This document shows positions 60,955 to 64,000 of a stretch of DNA of 64,000 nt, piece after piece (the first letter of the stretch is position 1; every line of letters starts with the position of its first letter). Under the pieces are notes generated by a model. That model was not told the origin of the DNA, made no database searches, and saw only the letters and a program-made list of their open reading frames with translations. The stretch lies in assembly GCF_000423345.1 (NCBI RefSeq), contig NZ_AUHU01000003.1, forward strand, positions 620,001 through 684,000. Direction: 5' to 3'. The position numbers and the translations under genes were made by a program. The DNA comes from Marinimicrobium agarilyticum DSM 16975. Lineage in GTDB: Bacteria > Pseudomonadota > Gammaproteobacteria > Pseudomonadales > Cellvibrionaceae.

Positions 60955-62115
60955 TTACTGACTTTGGGATCTCCGGAATTGGGACGGCGTCTGCCCCACG
61001 TGCTTTTTGAAAAGGGTGTTGAATGTCGATTTGCTGGTAAAACCGGCGTCGTTCATCAGCTCCAGGATGGTTTTCCCGGACTGCTGAGGGTCTGACAGCA
61101 GCTGTTTGGCTTCTTCTATCCGGTAGCTGTTGACGAACTCGAAGAAGTTCTTCTCAAAGTGCTGGTTCAGAATGCGGGAGAGGGTCCTCTCCGGAATGGA
61201 GGCTTTGCGGGACAAAGTCTCGATGGTGATATCCTGCTGCAGATAGGGCTTTTGCTCGCGCATCAAACGGCTGACCCGGGACACTTGCTCGTCTTTGTAC
61301 CCTCGGGCGGTAGCAGGCTCTTGAACGGGCTCGTCCACGCGGTCAAACAGGTGCACGTAGCGAATACTGGTGAACACCAGCACATTCACGAAGATGAACT
61401 CAATGTAATTGCCGACAATGCCCAGCATGTCCGCTCGTGCTGAGCCAATGCCGGCCCCCAGAAGGTGGACCACCAGGCGCCAGGTGGCAATAGTGATCAG
61501 CGCAATGACTATCCCTTTCAGCCAGCTTTTTTTCCGAACTTCCACATTAGCGTAGCGTTGTTTAAGCAGCTCGCGGTAGCGAGAGATGGCGACCAGGGCC
61601 CAAATCCCGTAGCTGATAACGCTGAAATGCCAGAGCGTGGTGATATCCGTCATGATCGACGACCACATGAACTCCAGGTGGGTCATCGCCCGGATTTGCT
61701 CGGTTTCCGGTAACCAGTAGTAATTCCAGGTAATGACGACGCCGACCACAACCGCCGGGATCAAGTGCAACAGATCACGCCAACGGAACCGGAAGCTCCG
61801 GTATAGCACGCTGGCCACGTACCAGTACAGCAAGGGGCCCTGAAGCAAACTCAGAATGGTACCGATGAACAGTAAGTCCGGGTTGGCCTGGAGAATCAGG
61901 CTTCTGAGGTGCTCGCTCCAGATGAACAGCATATCCAGGGACTGGATGGCCTTGACCACCAGAAAGGCCCCCAATAGCTGATTGCTTCTGCTGGCACTCT
62001 GTTTGGCCAGAACCAGCAGTATCGCCAATACCAGACACTGACCGGCCGCCATCAGTAGGACCAGGTCATTGATATTGAAAATTACCGCATTGTGGCTAAA
62101 CGTCGCAGTCTCCAT
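60955..62115 (-). CDS. polytopic membrane AraC regulator
   Basis: 386 residues. Seven membrane helices (about 15-245), starting INDLVLLMAAGQCLVLAILLVLAKQ, then an AraC HTH (about 285-385) with QDITIETLSRKASIPERTLSRILNQHFEKNFFEFVNSYRIEEAKQLL and TILELMNDAGFTSKSTFNTLFKKHVGQTPSQFR. This 7TM-AraC plan is common beside glycan-use genes of marine bacteria. Likely controls the GH16/GH5 unit or the halogenase gene. ATG 62115 is chosen because the preceding residues are not hydrophobic and unlike the family. Confidence 0.85.
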   Translation of the reverse strand: METATFSHNAVIFNINDLVLLMAAGQCLVLAILLVLAKQSASRSNQLLGAFLVVKAIQSLDMLFIWSEHLRSLILQANPDLLFIGTILSLLQGPLLYWYVASVLYRSFRFRWRDLLHLIPAVVVGVVITWNYYWLPETEQIRAMTHLEFMWSSIMTDITTLWHFSVISYGIWALVAISRYRELLKQRYANVEVRKKSWLKGIVIALITIATWRLVVHLLGAGIGSARADMLGIVGNYIEFIFVNVLVFTSIRYVHLFDRVDEPVQEPATARGYKDEQVSRVSRLMREQKPYLQQDITIETLSRKASIPERTLSRILNQHFEKNFFEFVNSYRIEEAKQLLSDPQQSGKTILELMNDAGFTSKSTFNTLFKKHVGQTPSQFRRSQSQ

Positions 62116-62288
62116 CGGCCCCGGTTCACTTTGCTTGGAATCGTTATAGTACCGCAGGGGGGAAAGCGCGGGGGAAGCGACCCCGGCGCCTGCGGTTTCG
62201 GGCCGGGAGAATACCATATTCCAATCGGGCGTAAACCCAAGTCGCTGCCTCGGTGAGCGCTCGGCTCACCGGAGAGGGCGCCGGGGTA

Positions 62289-63800
62289 TCAGCGTGTCGT
62301 GGCGCCGCCGTGTCTCGAAATAAAATCCTGATGCAGCGGCATGTAATCAACGGCCTGGGCGATAACACTCTCGATGTGCTTCAGCCGCCGCTCAATCTCC
62401 CCGCCGGGAATCGTGTCTACCAGCGGGTGGTAGCGCTCCGGTAGTATGCCTTGCCCGATAAACACTTCCGCCCAGCTCACCCCGCTGAACAGCTCGTTGC
62501 CCTCCTTGTGAACATAGCCATTGGCCTGGAAAAGTACGAGCTTTTCCTGCAACGTGTCGGGAACGGGCATGGTTCTGACGTAATTCCAGAATTCGGTGTC
62601 TGCCCGGCGGGTGGCGTGGTAGTGCAGAATGATGAAATCCCTGATCCGGTCGTACTCGTCGTGGGCTTCCCGGTTGAAATAGCGTCGGTTCACCGGTGAA
62701 AAGGCCCGATCCGGGAAAAACGCCATCAGTTTTCCGATAAAGGACTGAATCAAGTGGATGCCGGTGGACTCCAGAGGCTCGAGAAACCCGCTGGACAGCC
62801 CGATGGCCACACAGTTCTTCTCCCAAAACGAGGTCCGCTTACCCACTCTGAAGGTGAGGAGTCGGGGTTCGCTGACCGGACGGGTTTCCAGGTGGTTCAG
62901 CAGTACCGAGCGTGCTTCCTCCGGCTCCATGAAGGCGCTGCTGAACACATGGCCGTTCCCTGTGCGGTGTTGCAGTGGAATGCGCCACTGCCAGCCGGCC
63001 CCGTGGGCCTGCGATACCGTATGCGACGGCAAGGGGGCCGTGGGCTCGCTGGCCACGGCCCAGGCCCGGTCGCAGGGGAGCCAATGCCCCCAATCCTCAA
63101 AGTCCACCCCGAGCACCTTGTCAATGAGCAGGCCTTGGGCGCCGGAGCAATCGATAAAAAGTTCTCCCTCCACGAACCGTCCGTCTCCCAGGGTCAGGCC
63201 GGTGAGATGGCCGGTCTTCGGGTCGCTCTGCACCTGCCGAACAACGCCTTGGGTGCGTGTCACCCCGCGCGCTTCGGCGTATTCGCGCAGGTAAAGGGCG
63301 TACAGGCCGGCGTCAAAGTGGTAGGCGTACTGAATCGTGGACAGGGGCGAGTCCCCGGCCTCTATGGGGCGCATGAACTTCCCATGAGTGGCGGCCAGCG
63401 CGCTCAGACAATAGCGCCCCAGCGGTTCGGCCTTGCCCTCGCGCTGCATCTTGCACCAGAAGTGATGGAACGCCAGGGCTTCCATGTTGCGGCCCAAGCT
63501 ACCGAAACCGTGGATGTAGTGCTCGCCCACAGCGCCCCAGTCCCGGAATTCGATACCCAGCTTGAAGGTGCCCCGGGTCTTGCGGATGAAGTCGTCTTCA
63601 TCAATGCCCAGGGTCTGATTGAACACCTGGATCTGTGGAATGGTGGCTTCGCCCACACCGACCGGGGGGATGTCCTCGGACTCGACAAGCTCGATGGCGC
63701 AAAACTCGGGGGCCATAAATTTTGCGAGGGCGGCGGCGGTCATCCACCCGGCGGTGCCTCCGCCGAGGATCACGATCTTTCTGATTCTCTGTTCGCTCAT
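62289..63800 (-). CDS. flavin-dependent tryptophan-halogenase-like protein
   Basis: 503 residues. FAD motif ILGGGTAGWMTAAALAK (residues 11-27), the halogenase-specific Lys80 in RGTFKLGIEF, the WxWxIP motif at 270-275 in GWQWRIPLQ, and Glu344 in LEPLESTGIHL, matching the catalytic Lys79 and Glu346 region of PrnA/RebH. All key residues are present. Such proteins are frequent next to TonB receptors and glycosidases in Cellvibrio and Xanthomonas relatives, where their substrate is not established. No separate flavin reductase is seen. Confidence 0.9.
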   Translation of the reverse strand: MSEQRIRKIVILGGGTAGWMTAAALAKFMAPEFCAIELVESEDIPPVGVGEATIPQIQVFNQTLGIDEDDFIRKTRGTFKLGIEFRDWGAVGEHYIHGFGSLGRNMEALAFHHFWCKMQREGKAEPLGRYCLSALAATHGKFMRPIEAGDSPLSTIQYAYHFDAGLYALYLREYAEARGVTRTQGVVRQVQSDPKTGHLTGLTLGDGRFVEGELFIDCSGAQGLLIDKVLGVDFEDWGHWLPCDRAWAVASEPTAPLPSHTVSQAHGAGWQWRIPLQHRTGNGHVFSSAFMEPEEARSVLLNHLETRPVSEPRLLTFRVGKRTSFWEKNCVAIGLSSGFLEPLESTGIHLIQSFIGKLMAFFPDRAFSPVNRRYFNREAHDEYDRIRDFIILHYHATRRADTEFWNYVRTMPVPDTLQEKLVLFQANGYVHKEGNELFSGVSWAEVFIGQGILPERYHPLVDTIPGGEIERRLKHIESVIAQAVDYMPLHQDFISRHGGATTR

Positions 63801-63909
63801 GTTGCCAGCAACTTTCCTGCACCAAAATAGTGCTTTTGAGGGGCGTCAGCGCGATGCCGTCACATTCATTATTGAGAGGCTGATTCTGGCGAATTCGCTC
63901 GAAAACGGC

Positions 63910-63950
63910 GTTCGACTTTCGGGGTTTTCTCGGAAACCGGATAGTCGAAC
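63910..63950. promoter_or_regulatory. inverted repeat upstream of the halogenase-like gene
   Basis: GTTCGACT (63910-63917) and AGTCGAAC (63943-63950), about 110 bp before the gene start. It could be an operator or the terminator hairpin of a gene to the right of the window. Confidence 0.25.
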
Positions 63951-64000
63951 GTCCGGATATCAGTAGAGGCGTGCGCTTGGACGACGTGTTGGCGCCCTTT

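Noticed and set aside
1-64000. Search by eye for CRISPR arrays, tRNA genes, insertion sequences and replication origin boxes
   Set aside because: No regularly spaced repeats, no tRNA cloverleaf other than the tRNA-like part of ssrA, no transposase or DnaA-box cluster were seen; a short or divergent example could have been missed without computation.

Overview
The window looks like chromosomal DNA of a polysaccharide-degrading marine gammaproteobacterium, most likely of the Cellvibrio/Saccharophagus/Marinimicrobium kind. This rests on moderately high GC, a tmRNA whose tag reads ANDDNYALAA, serine-rich linkers between carbohydrate-active domains, and gamma-type gene families throughout. The genus is an inference and cannot be proved from the sequence alone.

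Layout. 1-3000: an acidic DUF5666 lipoprotein and an XdhC-family protein. 3000-6420: a foreign-looking, lower-GC patch holding a truncated AbiEi-like antitoxin remnant, a MazEF-type pair, a phage-like regulator, an orphan YefM-like antitoxin and the tmRNA gene. A second copy of the tmRNA 3' end plus its terminator lies at 4102-4154, as expected of an island or island scar at ssrA. 6565-11101: a frameshifted P-loop GTPase, a divergent persulfide-dioxygenase-like enzyme and TauE/SafE exporter, and an OmpA-family porin. 11314-25212: a nitrogen-scavenging region with gntR-urtABCDE (urea ABC import) and allophanate hydrolase-urea carboxylase (ATP-dependent urea breakdown without urease). Both operons carry the same sigma-54 promoter overlapped by the same GntR-type palindrome. 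A membrane-anchored receiver-domain protein lies between them.

25541-31928: dGTPase, a VanZ-fusion protein, a DASS-type permease with RCK/TrkA-C domains, a HEXXH protein and GABA transaminase. 31987-36658: a LuxR remnant and a four-gene MacAB-like export operon. 36730-43323: glycerol kinase, TetR and FabF-like KAS II, a small membrane protein, and a run of Ada-like repair regulator, CDF-like transporter and PfpI. Two copies of a large palindromic repeat sit at 38231 and 40386. 43336-45862: a small lipoprotein, then a PF00756 esterase and an Old Yellow Enzyme diverging from a Fur-box-like site.

46238-50845: a secreted mono-haem cytochrome-like protein, a LodA-type CTQ quinoprotein and a LodB-type flavoprotein. 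This is the best candidate here for an undescribed redox system. 51033-53619: a PKD-domain protein, a LysE exporter and its divergent MocR regulator. 53698-63800: a xylan/beta-glucan utilisation region with a GH43-CBM6-CBM2-CBM-GH10 enzyme, a GH5 lipoprotein, a GH16 enzyme, two membrane-embedded AraC regulators and a flavin-dependent tryptophan-halogenase-like protein.

No tRNA, rRNA, CRISPR array, complete transposase or integrase was recognised.
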